From positions 5,674,501-5,738,500 of the forward strand of contig NC_060963.1 of the NCBI RefSeq assembly GCF_910589235.1: a stretch of DNA of 64,000 bases, written 5' to 3'. The position numbers were made by a program, and so were the translations under genes. Origin of the DNA: Vespa crabro. Its lineage: Eukaryota; Arthropoda; Insecta; Hymenoptera; Vespidae. This document shows positions 1 through 13,412 of this stretch, one piece after another. Within the stretch, counting starts at the first letter, position 1. Each line of letters begins with the position of its first letter. The notes beneath the pieces are model-generated. The model worked only from the letters and a program-made list of their open reading frames with translations, was not told the origin of the DNA and made no database searches.

Positions 1-882
1 TTAAATTATTAGGTGATTTTTAATGATTTTATATTGACATTGATCGATATGAATTTAACGAATTTGTTATATATTTTATAATGGGAAAAGGAAAGCATTT
101 TAATGTACTTGTCAATGTGCTAAATGTTTAATTATTCATTATTCATTAAATATATGCGCATATTAGACTGCGATAATCAATGATGATGAAAGGATATCAG
201 ATATAGGCAGATATAAAAATATATAAAATATATATAATGAATTCTATTACGATTTTAGGATTTACTTTTGTATTTTCTCTTTCATTTTATTTTTATTTTC
301 CTCTCTCTCTCTCTTCCTTTCTTTTTTTTTAGTTTCTCTTTTAATTATGAGATATTAGCTTGTACAACTAGCTTTGGAAGTAAACACGTTAACATAGAAT
401 ACTATTCCCGCGGGATTTATCGTCGACGTTGAAATATTCATCGAGAGAGGACAAAGAGAAAGAGGAGACAGAGAGAACTATTCTCGGTCTATTTATCGGT
501 TCGTCGCACGACGACACGCCTCGACGTGCCTAACGACTTTTCTATCTTTCCATCCTCCTCAACTCGCCTCGACTCGCTGTCATTTCGGAGATACCCTCTC
601 CGTAGCGCGAGTTTGCGGAAAGCGAGAAAACGAGAACGAATAAGTCGGCCGTGAGAATCTTGTCGACGTTGAAGAGCAAATAGAATCGGATTTCCCGTCT
701 CTTCCATTCTTACCATTTTCCCCGCCCTTCAAAGTTCCTTATTTCTTTCTAGCGAATCAACTTGTTGAACGTCGATCAATCGGTCCATTTTAAAATTAAT
801 TATATATATAATTTTTCGAATGTTTATTTTCGATCTATTTGTAATATAATTTGTGTTATTATTTTTATTTTTATTCTTGTTA

Positions 883-914
<32 letters not shown>

Positions 915-1491
915 TGCAAGGCGCTTGAAAAAGTTTATATACATGTTAAATATATAATAAATTTTATTCGATTAATAGTAAAGAAAAAAAGAAAAAAAAG
1001 TAAGTATATATATATATTCATTTTAATTAAAAATATCCGGCATCATTTTTCTACAATCTTTTGCCACTTTAAAGGATTATTGTCTGATCTTGTTATTTCT
1101 AAAAAAAAAAAAAAAAAACATCTTTTGAGACAATGAAATTATCTACTCATTTTCGAATTTCTCGGTATTATCAAATCATATTGTATCGGACAAGCGAATT
1201 GTCTTATCAGATCAGATCGATCAAAATAAATGAACATCAGAACGATGGACAATGTCCGACAAGTAATAAAGTGATTACTGAAAAATATTTCCTCTAATAA
1301 GGTTTCTAACATCTCCAATTAGATGTAATGAACGTTAATGTTTTCGATTTTAACTCTAATTATGGTTTTCTTTTTTTTTTTTTTTTCTTTTTGTTTTCGT
1401 TCTTTTACTAGCAGCAGCAATACGAGGTTTAGTATTATCTGACTGATGCAGTTTGATCGATCAGTTGATACAGAATCCATTTACTTATCTT
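1..1491. other. AT-rich flank, no supported gene
   Basis: No convincing coding exon is visible on either strand. The stretch holds a (TTA)n array near 881-914, several poly-A and poly-T runs, and a richer island at about 400-720 that contains CpG-rich sequence and a 14-base hairpin, TCGTCG-CA-CGACGA, at 501-514. The island could be a promoter or a 5' untranslated exon, but no TATA box or strong splice donor stands out. Confidence 0.5.
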
Positions 1492-1674
1492 CTAAATTTT
1501 CTCCCCATTGATTTCAACCGCCGAGAGAAACGGTTGATGCATTAACTCCAAGTTTAACTCAGCAAGCTCTTCCAATGATTGAGGAGGGGGATCTTTATCA
1601 AGAATTTCTTCTTGCAATTCATCGTTCTCAAATTCTTTCGATCTTCTAGAACGCACTTTGTCATTAACGTCCAT
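1492..1674 (-). CDS. small acidic protein or terminal exon, unrecognised
   Basis: A 60-codon minus-strand frame opens with ATG in a good context (G at -3, G at +4) and ends at TAG. An in-frame TAA lies eight codons upstream of the ATG, so the frame is complete as it stands. The product is acidic and hydrophilic, with an Arg/Lys patch near residues 8-13, a stretch rich in Glu and Asp, a PPP at about residues 30-32, and a Leu/Glu-rich helix-like segment (SLEELAELNLELMHQPF). It has no signal peptide or membrane segment. The amino-acid balance looks like real protein and unlike the neighbouring repeat translations, and the DNA just upstream on the minus strand is relatively GC-rich, as a promoter would be. 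I do not recognise the family. It could be a whole small gene or one exon of a larger one. Confidence 0.4.
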   Translation of the reverse strand: MDVNDKVRSRRSKEFENDELQEEILDKDPPPQSLEELAELNLELMHQPFLSAVEINGEKI

Positions 1675-3021
1675 TTCACCATTTCTACAAATCTTTTAAA
1701 TCTCTCCTCGCACACGTCGGCGATTACAATCGTTCTCTTCGTAGATTTTCACGGATGATTCGTTTTGTATTGCGCCGTGATCTTTTTCTTTTTTCTTTTT
1801 TCTTTTTTTTACTGATTAAAAATAAAAAGAAACAGCATACAAGTGGCATAGATATGCACTTTATCGAGGTTTCACTTTTACCTATAATCGAAATGATATT
1901 GCGTTGTTACTTAAGATGCCGTAAATAAATTTTTAATTCGTGATTATGCGTCTTCTTAAATTTATAAAGGAAAAAAAAAAGAAAAAAAAAGAAAAGAAAA
2001 AAGAAAGCTCCCAGTAACTTCCACTTATTTACAATCCGACGAATTTTTAGAAGTACATGATATTTCTCTTCTGATCGTTAAAAACGGTGTAAATCAATAT
2101 TCTTAGTTTTACGGAAAAACGTTTTTAATAATTATAAAGTGGAATGTAAAATCGAGGATTACATCTTAGATAAGAAAAGTTGATAACATATTGTCTCGTT
2201 TTATTGGATGTCAAAAAAAAGAAATGTACGTCATTATTTTATTTATTTTATTTTTTGAAAATGACGACTTATTTTAATCAAAATTTTTAATTTTACTTAT
2301 ATTTATTTGATTATACAATTGAACGTTCGCAGGATTACGTTATTATACGTAATAATATAAATCATAGAGTAGCACTTTAAATAGTATAAGTGTACTTATA
2401 TTATACTTAGAATTAAAATCAGGGACAAAATAAAATAATTCAACTTATATATCGATTTTTTTTTGTCATTATATTGTATTTTTGACATATACTGGACCCG
2501 TCGATCAAAGATTTCTTTCTGATTTTTCTACTTTTTTTGTTCTTTTTTTCTTCTTTTTTTATGTATATATATATATATTTACAAAATCAAATTTAAAATC
2601 GACGATGAAATTATGATCTTTCAAAATTTATTATCTCTCAATTCTCGTCACATTGAAATAAATACTTTTTATATACATGTAACAAAAGTAAATTATTATT
2701 CGTAACAAATGAAAATTTCTTTCGATCTGATAGTAATAGATAAATGTATAATGCATATGCGAAAGTATATCTATAGTTTATCATGATGTCATCGTATCGT
2801 CATTTCTAAATGTAAAAGGAACTTTCGTATATAATTAATCGTTCTTCTGTAATAGGAGATTTTTTTTTTCTTCTCTTATAACGTATAAAATACTTTTCCC
2901 TTCACTCTTTATCTTTTTTCCCCCATCAAAACTGTAAAAGAAAAGGAAAGAAATTCTATCGAACGTCGTTGTTGAAAAGTTGATCTCGACGGTGACAGAA
3001 GGTATCTCTTTCCCTTCGTCC

Positions 3022-3241
3022 CTCTCTCTCTCTCTCTCTCTCTCTCCCTCTCTCTCTCTCTCTTTCTATCCTCTCTCCTCAGGAATTTAACTCGGATGCT
3101 GTTTTTTCGCAGAGTTCCTTAGTATTTCAATGAATCTCACGCTCCCGAAGCTTTCGTGACTCCCACAGGATACTTTTTCTCTTTTCTTCTTACGCGAAGC
3201 TCTTAAGGGATTAGTATGTACTTTGTGTTCTTTGCTTTTTA

Positions 3242-3290
<49 letters not shown>

Positions 3291-3676
3291 TTCTCTCTTT
3301 TTCTCTCTCTCCTCCCTTTATTTTCCATGAACCAGGTGGATCAAATCAAAGATGCATCTCGCCGTCCTTTCAACTTTCGTCATTTCGTAGATTTACTAAA
3401 GAACATCCGGTCTTTTCTGTTTTTTTCTTCCCTTTTTTTATATTATTTTCTTTTTTTTTGTTTTTTTTTGTTTTTTTTTTTTCTAAAGCGCACAAACGAG
3501 TTGAAAATGGATGGAAGTTTTTTTCTTATCTTATCAAATTAACGACGACATTTGAAAATATTATAAAGAACGACGATAGCAACGGGGACTTAATAAGGAT
3601 TTTAAAGATCAAGAGTCGATCCGACTCCGAAAAATGCATTTACACCTGTTGAATGATTTTACGATGCCTTCTTCTA

Positions 3677-3723
<47 letters not shown>

Positions 3724-3997
3724 TCGCGACGTCTCGTTTATTTATTTCTTTTTTTTCTTTCCTTCTTTGTTTCTTTTTCTTTCTTTATTGCTTTCTTTTC
3801 CCACGTGACCGACCGACGACGAGAATTGACCTTCAAGATAATCGTCAATTTAAACGAAGAATTTTCACTTTTCAAATGGAAATCTTTAGAACGAATCGAA
3901 TTGATTCGCCCTGCTAAATTTGCTAATACTTTTGTTTTTTTTGTTTTGTTTTTGTTTTTTTTCTTTCGTTCTTTTCGTTTTCTTTTTCTGTCTACTC

Positions 3998-4036
<39 letters not shown>
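3022..4036. repeat. cluster of four (TC)n arrays
   Basis: Dinucleotide TC arrays occupy about 3022-3064, 3246-3313, 3680-3719 and 4000-4036, with T-rich sequence between them. On the minus strand they read as (GA)n, the binding sequence of GAGA-type factors in insects. Four separate arrays in about 1 kb is a dense cluster. Confidence 0.9.
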
Positions 4037-4039
<3 letters not shown>

Positions 4040-4572
4040 TCAAGAAGCACGTCGTAATCGAAGATAGAGGGAGGAAAAAGAGAGAGAAAGAAAAAAGGAT
4101 TCGTTCGTGCGGAAGTGTCACGCGTGAGCATTAAGAATTCCGTGAGCGAAGAGAAAGCGGCCGTAAATCTTGGGATAGATGGAGCAAGTACCTTACGTTT
4201 GAACTTTAGACATTATTTGCATAAATATAATGGCAATACGCGTCTATGAATAAAGGGGAATCTATATTCTCTATATTCTATCATGGATTGCTGAAGCTTG
4301 AAACGTATAGTATGTTTAGTCCATACGACAGATATCAATCGTGGTGTTAATATCTCTTTTCAATGAAGAAACATTTCTTCCCATCCTGTGGTCATCCTTT
4401 CACCGGAAAGGTAGAAAAAGATAGATAGATTGATAAGAAGATTGATAGATCAAATTTATTATGCTGTAAGTTAATGACCCATGCAGGTTATTCATACCGG
4501 TACGAGGAATTCAAACGTAAACCAGTTTATAGGATATAAAAAAAGGCATAAAATATAAAAATTTTAACGAAT

Positions 4573-4657
4573 ACGTTGTTGTTATTGTTGTTGTTGTTGT
4601 TGTTATTATTATTATTATTGTTATTGTTATTATTATTTTTCTTCTTATTATTATTAT
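4573..4657. repeat. (GTT)n/(ATT)n trinucleotide array
   Basis: Interrupted GTT and ATT triplets run through this stretch and grade into one another, typical of a mutating trinucleotide microsatellite. Confidence 0.85.
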
Positions 4658-5252
4658 TCTTATATACGATATTTTTATCGACAGGCATTTAAATCGAACA
4701 ATAGTATAATTAGTGATCGCAAAAAGTGATTGTAACTAATCTGATTTTTCTTTTCTTTTTTTCTTTTTAACGACATGGAATAACATTGCAGATAAATGAA
4801 TTTATATTCTTTAACGAACAAAAAAAAAGATAAATAAATTGCAAGGTAAAAGTAAAAGTAAAGTTTAACGCTTAAAAATGGAAGAATTAAAAAAGATTTA
4901 TACGTTTCTTGTTCTTTCCTCAATGAATAGATTAATAAATCATTCGAAAGAAATTTCTTTTAAAACTTAATATAGATGGGTGTGGATTGATTTACGAAGG
5001 AAAAAAAAAAGAAAAAGAAAAGAAAAGAAAAAGAAAGAAGAAGGAGCAAAAAGATGAAAAAGGAAAAGAAAAATTAAACTCCCATCTCTCGAAACTCGTT
5101 TCGATTACGCTCAATCGTTGTTATCTCATGTCTTGCTAAAACCAGTCTTCGATTTTTTTTTCGACTGCAAAAGATATTTTCACTTTTCTAAACGGTCATT
5201 GCACGTAGTTATAAATACATACAGACTTATAAGATACACACGAGAAAGAGGA

Positions 5253-5257
5253 ATGAG

Positions 5258-5320
<63 letters not shown>

Positions 5321-5375
5321 AAGAAGAAGTAGTATTAGTAAGTAATAGTAGTGGTAATAGTAGTAGTAGTAGAAG
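5253..5375. repeat. (GAA)n-(GTA)n compound array
   Basis: About ten AGA/GAA triplets switch sharply to about ten TAG/GTA triplets, then continue with interruptions. The switch between two related triplets in one array suggests a point change that spread by slippage. Confidence 0.9.
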
Positions 5376-5500
5376 ACGAAGAAGGAAGAGAAAAAATACG
5401 AAGAACCAGCTTCGTTGCCGCTGCAGGCTAGTTTCGCTTTCCTTCGGAAACCTGTCTATAGAATCTTTTTAAAAGACGAACGAACGTTCGTGGTTTGGCT

Positions 5501-5567
5501 TCGAGTCGAGTCGAGTCGAGTCGAGTCAAGTCGAATCGAGTCGAATCAAGTCGAATCGTATCGACAT
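5501..5567. repeat. (TCGAG)n pentanucleotide array
   Basis: Units of TCGAG, then TCAAG, TCGAA and TCGTA variants, run for about 67 bases with strict 5-base spacing. The first five units are identical and variants build up to the right. Confidence 0.9.
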
Positions 5568-8500
5568 CGAAGAAAACTATCTGGAAAGGCGGCACGGCTT
5601 CGTATGTAATTAAGAAATTCTATACTTTAAGTTATATAATACACCGATGGAATATTGACATTTGATTAAAATAATGTAAATATTTTTTTATAAAATTTTA
5701 AATACAATAGTAGTACTACCAGTAGTAATAATAGTAGTATCAGTAATGGTAGAAGTAGTAGTTCGTAATTATGTATGTTTTTTTATTTTTTTTTTTTTTT
5801 TCAAACACACGCTTACGATCATTTACGATCAGTCGTTCGCAGTAAATCTTTTTTCTTTTCTTTTCTTTTGTTCTTTTTTTTCTTTTTTTTTCTGCCTTTT
5901 TTTCTTTTTTTTTTTTTTTTTTTTTACATCTTAACGCCTGAAATAAGGAATGTAGATACATACTTACGATAGTAAAGTCATTAATTTGTTTATTTAAAAA
6001 AATTAATTACCAACTTTATATTGAAATTTATGACCGTCCGTTCGTCTGCGAACGACATCCTTTCTCCGTCGAGTAATGATAGACTGCATTGTTGTTGTAT
6101 CATCGGATCCGAAGCTTCACAGATAGCATAGAGTTAAGCATCGTAGGCATCATTTTCTAGATTATAGATAATCATCGACGACAGGATTGAATATTTTCTG
6201 TTAAATATATTACGTAAACTCGATGGAAATTTTCGTAATAAGAAAAAAAGAAGAAGAGAAAAGAAAAAGATACGAAAAAAAAAAACAAAAACAAAAAAAG
6301 AACAAAAAAAGAAACAAACGATATTTCATTTATGTGAATAAAAATCGTTAATTTCTATTACATTGAAACGTTAAATATTTATTGATAAGTAATTTCTTGT
6401 TGATAATAATTTTGACATCGTGCCAAAATATGTACATTGGATATGTCTCTCTCTTTCTTTTTCTCTCTTTTTCTCTCTCTCTCTCTCTCTTAGACATTAT
6501 ATATCTACTATATAGGTAGTGGTGATAGGCGATAAAATTCAATTGCAGGAAACAGGTAGCACGATACTCGAGACCTCGAGACATTCGAGCATCTAATTAA
6601 GCGAAGTAAAGCAAGAGAGAAGGCGCAAAGTAAGAAAAGAAGTGAGAAAGGAGGTGAGAGGCAAGTCCGTCTATGTATATGTTACTTTGATATATACTAT
6701 CTGAATATATACGTTCGGGAACGCTTCGAGATAGAGGATTAGAAGAGAATTATTATTATAGCAGGAAACGGTTTCAGTACGATGAAATTCGAAATGTCTG
6801 GAATAATAAAAGATAGAAACGTATCGTTACGAAATAATTGGAAATATTGGGGAGGAGTGGTGGTGGAGGAGGGATGGGAGGGAAAAAAATAATGTATTTG
6901 ATGAGAATCGTATAGGGAAGATATGATAACTTTAAAAACTTTATAAATAAAAATATTAAATATGACCGATCCTTATTTGCACGAAGAAAAAGTAGAAGCG
7001 AAATACGAAATAGTCGTCTGGTTCGTTCCAACGAATATTATTTTTTTTTTCTTTCTTTTCTTTTTATTTTATTTTTTATTTTTTTTTTTCAATTTTTCTT
7101 TTTTTTCTTTTTCTTTTTTTTTTTATTCGAATACGTTTAATATACCACGATCATTGCGAAATGTTCAAAGATTTTTTTGTTTATATATGTAAAAATATAA
7201 ATCGATAAAAAGTATACTCTACATATGTAAAAAAATACGAATTTTGATGAAATTTATTTTTCAAATATTTTGTAAAATCGTCTATACGATTTTTCCTCGT
7301 TATTTATATTCGCTTTATCATCATCGATTCTTTTTTCCTCGTAAAATTAAAATAAACAAAAGAAACGAAACAAAAAAGAGAACGTGAGGGGTTAAAGTGA
7401 AATTATTGATAAATTGTCATTTTAGTTTTCATATAAAATTATTTTCCATCCAAATCACTTTGACGTGTATACATGTACAATTAAATAAGTAATAATTTTT
7501 ATCCAACGTACATTGTATATTTATATACATTTATTCGTACGATATAATCAAATGCCGCTTCTATTGAACTTGAATGAAATTTTATTTAAAAGAAAGATAA
7601 AACAAAATCAAGGATCTATGTTAAATTTAATGATCGCATGAAAATAATCCCTCATTGTTATATTAGAACTTAAGATAAATTTAAAAAGTACTTATGTCAT
7701 CGTATTTAAATATTTCATCATTTCACTCGAGACAATAGGAACGTCGAAACGCACACATTGATAATCTCTCCTTATTTTTAAAACCGAAATTATAATTTTT
7801 TTTAAAAACATTCACTGCTGGGACGATGATAATTTATGTAGAACAATTTGTTTTCTTTTCTCTTTCTCTTTTTTTTTTTTTTTTTTTTGAATACTCAACT
7901 CCGGTTCCCTATTTTTTAAAGCAATAGATCTTCTTTGATAACGATATTTAAATAAATTAACATTTAAGTTTATGCTTTTAGAAAATAACTTTAGTACAAC
8001 GAATATATTCATGTATGTACGTATCTATGTAATTTTATTTTTGATTCACGATATTGGATAAATATATATTTTATCGTGAGATCATAATTTTCAAGATCGA
8101 CATTTCAAGATCGTCTAGTTTATATGTCCTGTTTAAATCAACCAATCGTTTATTTTTGTTAACAGTTTTAATTTAAATAGGATTGACTATTATATTTTAT
8201 TATTATTATATCTGATATTAAGCCCATTAAAAATAGATTAATGTAAATCATAAAAGAGTGGCGTTTTGCATTCTTGTATCGGTGGACTTCAATCGTCACA
8301 TTATATAACGTGCATCTGCTTTATCTCCGCACTTTAACTAGTATTTTCTTATCAACGTGACGAGGATCATAAATCACGGGTGTGTAAGTATATAGTAGTC
8401 GTAAACAGAGCAAGGCTTGCGCTATCTTTACTTTGCGACCATCTTTCCTGTTCACTCACTCACTCATTCTCTCTCTTTTTCTCTCTTTTTCTCTCTCTCT

Positions 8501-8659
8501 CTTTCTTCGTTTTATCGCATCCTACAATTATTATTGTTTATCATCAACGAAATCGATATACAAATTTGGAATGACCGACGTTTAACACATTCTTCACAAT
8601 TATCTACATCATCTTTTTTTCTATCATAACATTTGTCAATTCTTTTATTTATATAACTA

Positions 8660-9500
8660 ATGTAATTTTAATGTTTATCGCGAGAAAGTTCGCGCGCGAA
8701 ACATGATTTTTTTACATACCGAAATATTCCGCAATAAATGTTTAACAGTTTTATTGGCTGGGGGATTCTGAAAAAAAGTTTTGTAAAAAAAAAAAAAATA
8801 GAGAGAGAAAGAGAGAAAAACAGTGACAAAGCTGGCGCGATAGGGCTTGTTTCAATGCACGTCGATAGAATCGAGCGAACAACGCGTCAATTGCGCAATG
8901 CGCGGCCCGCAATTCTCTGGTACTTTTCGATATGGAAAAAATTTATGTAAACAGCGCGAACACGTTTGCCTCACACTGAAATGAAAAACGTTTAAGGAAT
9001 ATTTTAATTAATCGTAAAAACATATAATATTATTACGAAGTGTCGTAAAGATAAACACTTTTTAATTTTAATACGAAAGAGTTCCGTTCGAAATTGTTTT
9101 TGGACGGGGACGGGCGAGGGGGGGGGGGTCATATGATATGTTCCACGAATTTGTTTCTTTTTCTTTTCGTTTCTGTTTTTGTCCGTCTTAGTACGGTCAG
9201 ATAATAATCAAAGCAATGAAAATGAAGTGGAACAAGTGAGAGAATTCGCACATTCGTACTCTCAAAGCGACTCTTCGGTAAATGTTGAGAGCAGAAAAGC
9301 GGTATCTTCCAAAACACCGGAGCGAAAATTGCTACGAAGGTGCAATTTAGAGGCTGCGAAGTCTCGTTAATGTTATTCAACCGCACCGAAGCAAATGCTG
9401 CCCCGCCTGTTGCCGGCGCACGCGCGTATACTTACACTTTCGTTACTTTCACATACTAATGTGCGCGCGTTCGACCGCATTTGCGAAAGGTAAAATGAAA
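8660..9500. other. CpG-rich island
   Basis: This stretch is clearly richer in CpG than its surroundings. It holds the perfect palindrome TTCGCGCGCGAA at 8689-8700, ATTGCGCAAT near 8890, CGCGGCCCGC-type sequence, a G10 run near 9119-9128 and GCCGGCGCACGCGCG near 9411. It also holds the candidate exon at 9192-9370. A promoter or first-exon region of an unidentified gene is the simplest reading, but no start site can be fixed. Confidence 0.5.
9192..9370 (+). CDS. candidate terminal exon, unrecognised
   Basis: A pyrimidine-rich tract from about 9150 runs into a TCTTAG acceptor ending at 9191. The frame after it stays open for 58 codons to TAA at 9368-9370. The predicted piece is hydrophilic, rich in Ser, Asn, Glu and Arg, ends in a basic segment and has ordinary amino-acid diversity, unlike the surrounding repeat translations. 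A possible internal donor (TCG|GTAAAT) at 9281 means it could also be an internal exon. No upstream partner exon was found and no domain is recognised, so it may be a chance frame within the CpG-rich island. Confidence 0.25.
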
Positions 9501-9737
9501 TTTTCAAGGAGCACGAGGGGATGTTTTAAAATATCAACAAAACCGTGTTAATGTTATTTTATTTTTTGGAAAATATATTTTTTCATATTTTCTTTTTCTT
9601 TCTTTTCTTTTTTTTTTGTCTTGTTTTGTTTTTCTTTGTATACGCGCGTGCGTGTATTTTTGTTTAATACTCATTTTACAAGGAGAATATATTATGCGAA
9701 TAGAGAAAAGAATTTTTCTTTTTATTTTTTTTATTTC

Positions 9738-9768
<31 letters not shown>

Positions 9769-12700
9769 TTTTTTAATATTTGCCTTATATTTATTTTAAA
9801 GATAAAAATCGATTAGTTTGTGATTACTTTATTTTTTAATGCGCGTACTTAATGAGAATTTCGCGATTAATAATTTTTCTCGTAATATTAATTTGAAGAA
9901 AATTTTTTTCAATATTATAACCTTTATTAATTATACAACTTGGATATGTAAAAAGGAACTCGTTAACGAGTAGTAAATTAATCGGACTATAAACAATTTC
10001 GGACTTCTTCGAATATTTCGTCGAAACATTTATTTATTTTAGTTATCACTTTTTTTCGAAATTTTGTTTTCGTTCGAATAAACGGTATACTTTATTTTCT
10101 ACTTTCCTTTTTGTTCTTTTTCTTTTTCTTTTTTCTTTCTTTTTTTTTTTTTTTTTTTCTTTCTTTTATTCTACATTCATTTTCACGCATAGATCGCGTT
10201 GACTGCCGGATATGACGTACGGGATTAGAATCGTCGGACAGTTTTAATTTCATTCTAGGCATCGAGTTGCATACGGATTCTACTTATATAACGTCGTCGT
10301 CATCATAGTTGAGATTTTCCTCTTCAAAAAAGTTTTTAACTCGTTTTCTATTTTATATTAATATTCATTCACAATAACCAAAGTTACGTTAATTGCAAGT
10401 AACTCGGTTTCACAAGGGAAACTGTTTACCAATCGCAAACCATTGATTCCCCTGCGTAATCAGAAGATCTATCGAACTTGTAATTAACTATTCCGTAAGC
10501 AGTCCAGAGATTTTCAAAAATTTATAATTTAATACATACGGGTAATTAAACATCGATTATTCTCTCGTCAATTCACGAATAATATTTCGAATCGTGAATT
10601 CAAGATGTCTCTCTAACGAACCCAGATCGAATATGATCTATGTTATCATTACGCGAACCGAATCAATCATCTGAAAGAGAAAAGAATTATAAAGAGCAAC
10701 TAAAAGAGAGATCGATAAAATCGCAAATATAAATCATCCGCGTCGGAAACGCTAACGAGTGAACATTTATCGCGAATTTAAAGCAGATGGATCGATCGAT
10801 TCACCGATAAAAATGAAGAGGACTTTTCTTTTTTTATTTCCAATGACAATTATTATTGAAAAGAAAAAAAAAAAAAAAAAAAAAGAAAAAAAATATTCCG
10901 ATGAAGCAGTCAAATGTATAGTATAGCTCTTTCTCTCTCTCTCTCTCTCTCTCTCTGTTCTTTTTAAGTACAATTTTATGAAAGTTGTGCTTTTAGAAAT
11001 GAATTAACGTAATAATTAAAAACAAATTTTACAAATTCTTAATAAACCCTTTTAAGCTTTACGTTACATTATCAACTATTCATAAACAAGATATAATCTA
11101 TATTAAGATCAACAATCGATCGAATTAATTCTACGCTTATTAATAAATAAAATTAATAATATCCTGAATGAGATCATATATGAAAAATTTAATGATACAT
11201 TTTCTAATATATTTCTTTATATGGAATCATTGTATCTATGTATCTTCAATGAGTATTACGATTATTAAGATCATCCAAGTATGGATTTCGATGCGTCACT
11301 AAGAGAAATAATTTAGGATAGATCTTCTTACCAAGGACAATTATGCGTGTGGGCCCCAGGTCATCTCTTCTAAATATAGTATCAACGCATATTGTCATTA
11401 TCTTCAATTATCTTGAAAGCTAATGCGGATGCCTTTGTAAACACCCGCAATATCATATCCCAAACCACAACATCATGCGTAGGTAGAGACGTTACGATAC
11501 TACTCGGTCTCCTCCTATCTTACCTACGCGTTAGTGGTAGTGGCGCAATGCAAAATTGATGGCTGCGAATGACGTATGCGGTCGCACATTAGAGTTGCAC
11601 TTTAGTACGATGAAACGTTGGACGGCCTGCCTTGGTAGTTAACGTTTCGCTTAACCGCTGTTATCTCGGAACAATGAAGAGACTGGTACGCTTTAATCGA
11701 TACTCCCGTTGGAAGGTTAATCGTTTACCAGTTATCTACCTATACGTTCACTGACAGACCTTGAATCGTACTATGACCCTTTAAAATCGATAATAATGAA
11801 AGATCGACAATCTTTCAATAGATTTTTCTTTTTTTGATAATTAATCTAATCTAATATAATTTCTATATATAAGGATAAGAAGATTTTTACGTCTTTTAAT
11901 TTTTCATTGTTGCAATTTTTCTTTCGAATTAATTACTTAACGAAAAGTATCTTAAAATATATATATATATATATTTTTTTTTGTATTATAAGCGAGAAAC
12001 TTTTGTGAAAATACTATGTATAAAACAAATATAAAAATATATTTGTTCGATAAAATCAAAATGTATCAATTTTTGAATTAAAACTTTAAGGAGCATGTGT
12101 TGAGTAATATGAGTGAACATATAGAAAATTAATCTCTTTCCAAGCATGTATAATTAAAATATCTTCGAAGCATATTATATGTAGATTCCATTTCATACCA
12201 TATGGATATCCATTGGATTTATTCTTCGCATTGCTTTGATTTTGAGAATAATTAATTTATTTTTATCGTGTGCACGTTGCTATTGATTTTTTTTTCCTTT
12301 AAATTTTTTTTACCACTACCTACAAAGGCCTTCTTTCTTTTTCTTTTTCTTTTCTTTTTTCTTCAAATTGATAAGCTCTATCAATTTGATTGATTCAACT
12401 CTAGGGGAAAACGCATTAATCTACTCTGCACGAATTATATGAAAGTATCTATAAAAAAAAAAACAAAAAAAAAGTCTGGAGCATATAAACGAAGTAAAGA
12501 AACTTAATTAGTTCATCATGAAATGATTCAATTCAGTGTCTACAATTTTATATATAATTTCTCCCGACATAATGAATCAAAATGACAATTCAAATATATT
12601 TACGTTTTTTTTCGTAAGAACGAAATTGTTATTGTCAACGTAAACAAACTCTATCGTAGTAAACAGATAAACAATACACTTAAAACATCTAATACTGATT

Positions 12701-13190
12701 TAGTACTATATATTTGTGTTCAAATAATTACAATGTAACAATCAAATAGTATCAACTTGCTTCGGTCTTTCTTATTTATAACAAACGATAACTGAGTATA
12801 TAGAAACTAAATATATTCTATAAAAATTATAAAATAGAAATAAAAATGATAATATTGTTTGAAAAAGAAAAAGAAAAAGAAAAAGAGAAAAAAAAAAGGA
12901 AAAACAAATTTATCATTTCGAAAAAATCAACTTTGAAGATCGTTCGAACGTATTTTCAATTTAATGAATGAACATCTATTTTGTTTTTGTTTTACGAATC
13001 ATTACTTTCTATTGTCTTTTGAATTAATTTCAATGAAATTTATTTCCTATATCGAAAAAAAACAAAAAAAAAAAAAAAACAGAACAAAAGAGAGAAAGAA
13101 AGAAAAAACCTCAATTTCACAGTTTCAATCCAATTGTTCAAGGGTAATCGCTTACCTATCGGTTTTACCATGATTATCGTTCCGGTGTGT
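9501..13190. other. noncoding stretch with one complex segment
   Basis: No supported gene. Low-complexity AT-rich sequence, with a (TC)n array at about 10927-10955 and long poly-T (10140-10160) and poly-A (10862-10883) runs. The segment at 11340-11770 stands out as high-complexity, balanced sequence without repeats, and looks like a conserved regulatory element or a short exon. Confidence 0.5.
11477..11529. other. hairpin-forming inverted repeat
   Basis: GCGTAGGTA at 11477-11485 pairs exactly with TACCTACGC at 11521-11529. A further three pairs follow past a one-base bulge, leaving a loop of under 30 bases. It sits in the complex segment at 11340-11770. The stem is shorter than a usual microRNA precursor, so an RNA role is only a possibility. 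Confidence 0.4.
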
Positions 13191-13333
13191 ATTTCGACGC
13201 GTTGTAAATTGATTTGTAGGTGCGTCGAGTACCGTCAGAGAGACGATCATAGAGCCGTCAAAGAACCCCTTACGCATCATACTCGTTTTTCGACATACTC
13301 TCGATGGATTCTCGTGTACGTGTATATAAAAAA

Positions 13334-13349
13334 AAGAGAGAGAGAGAGA

Positions 13350-13408
<59 letters not shown>
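13334..13408. repeat. (GA)n array
   Basis: About 75 bases of AG dinucleotides with one GGGAGA interruption near the left end. It follows a CpG-containing segment (13170-13320) and forms part of the promoter-like neighbourhood of 13.2-14.1 kb. Confidence 0.9.

Positions 13409-13412
<4 letters not shown>

Larger units (their letters stand above)
1675..8650. other. long noncoding stretch
   Basis: No supported gene. AT-rich sequence is broken by (TC)n arrays, trinucleotide arrays and many poly-A or poly-T runs. All the open frames seen here are translations of these repeats, giving Ser-Leu, Arg-Glu, Phe or Lys runs. Confidence 0.6.
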
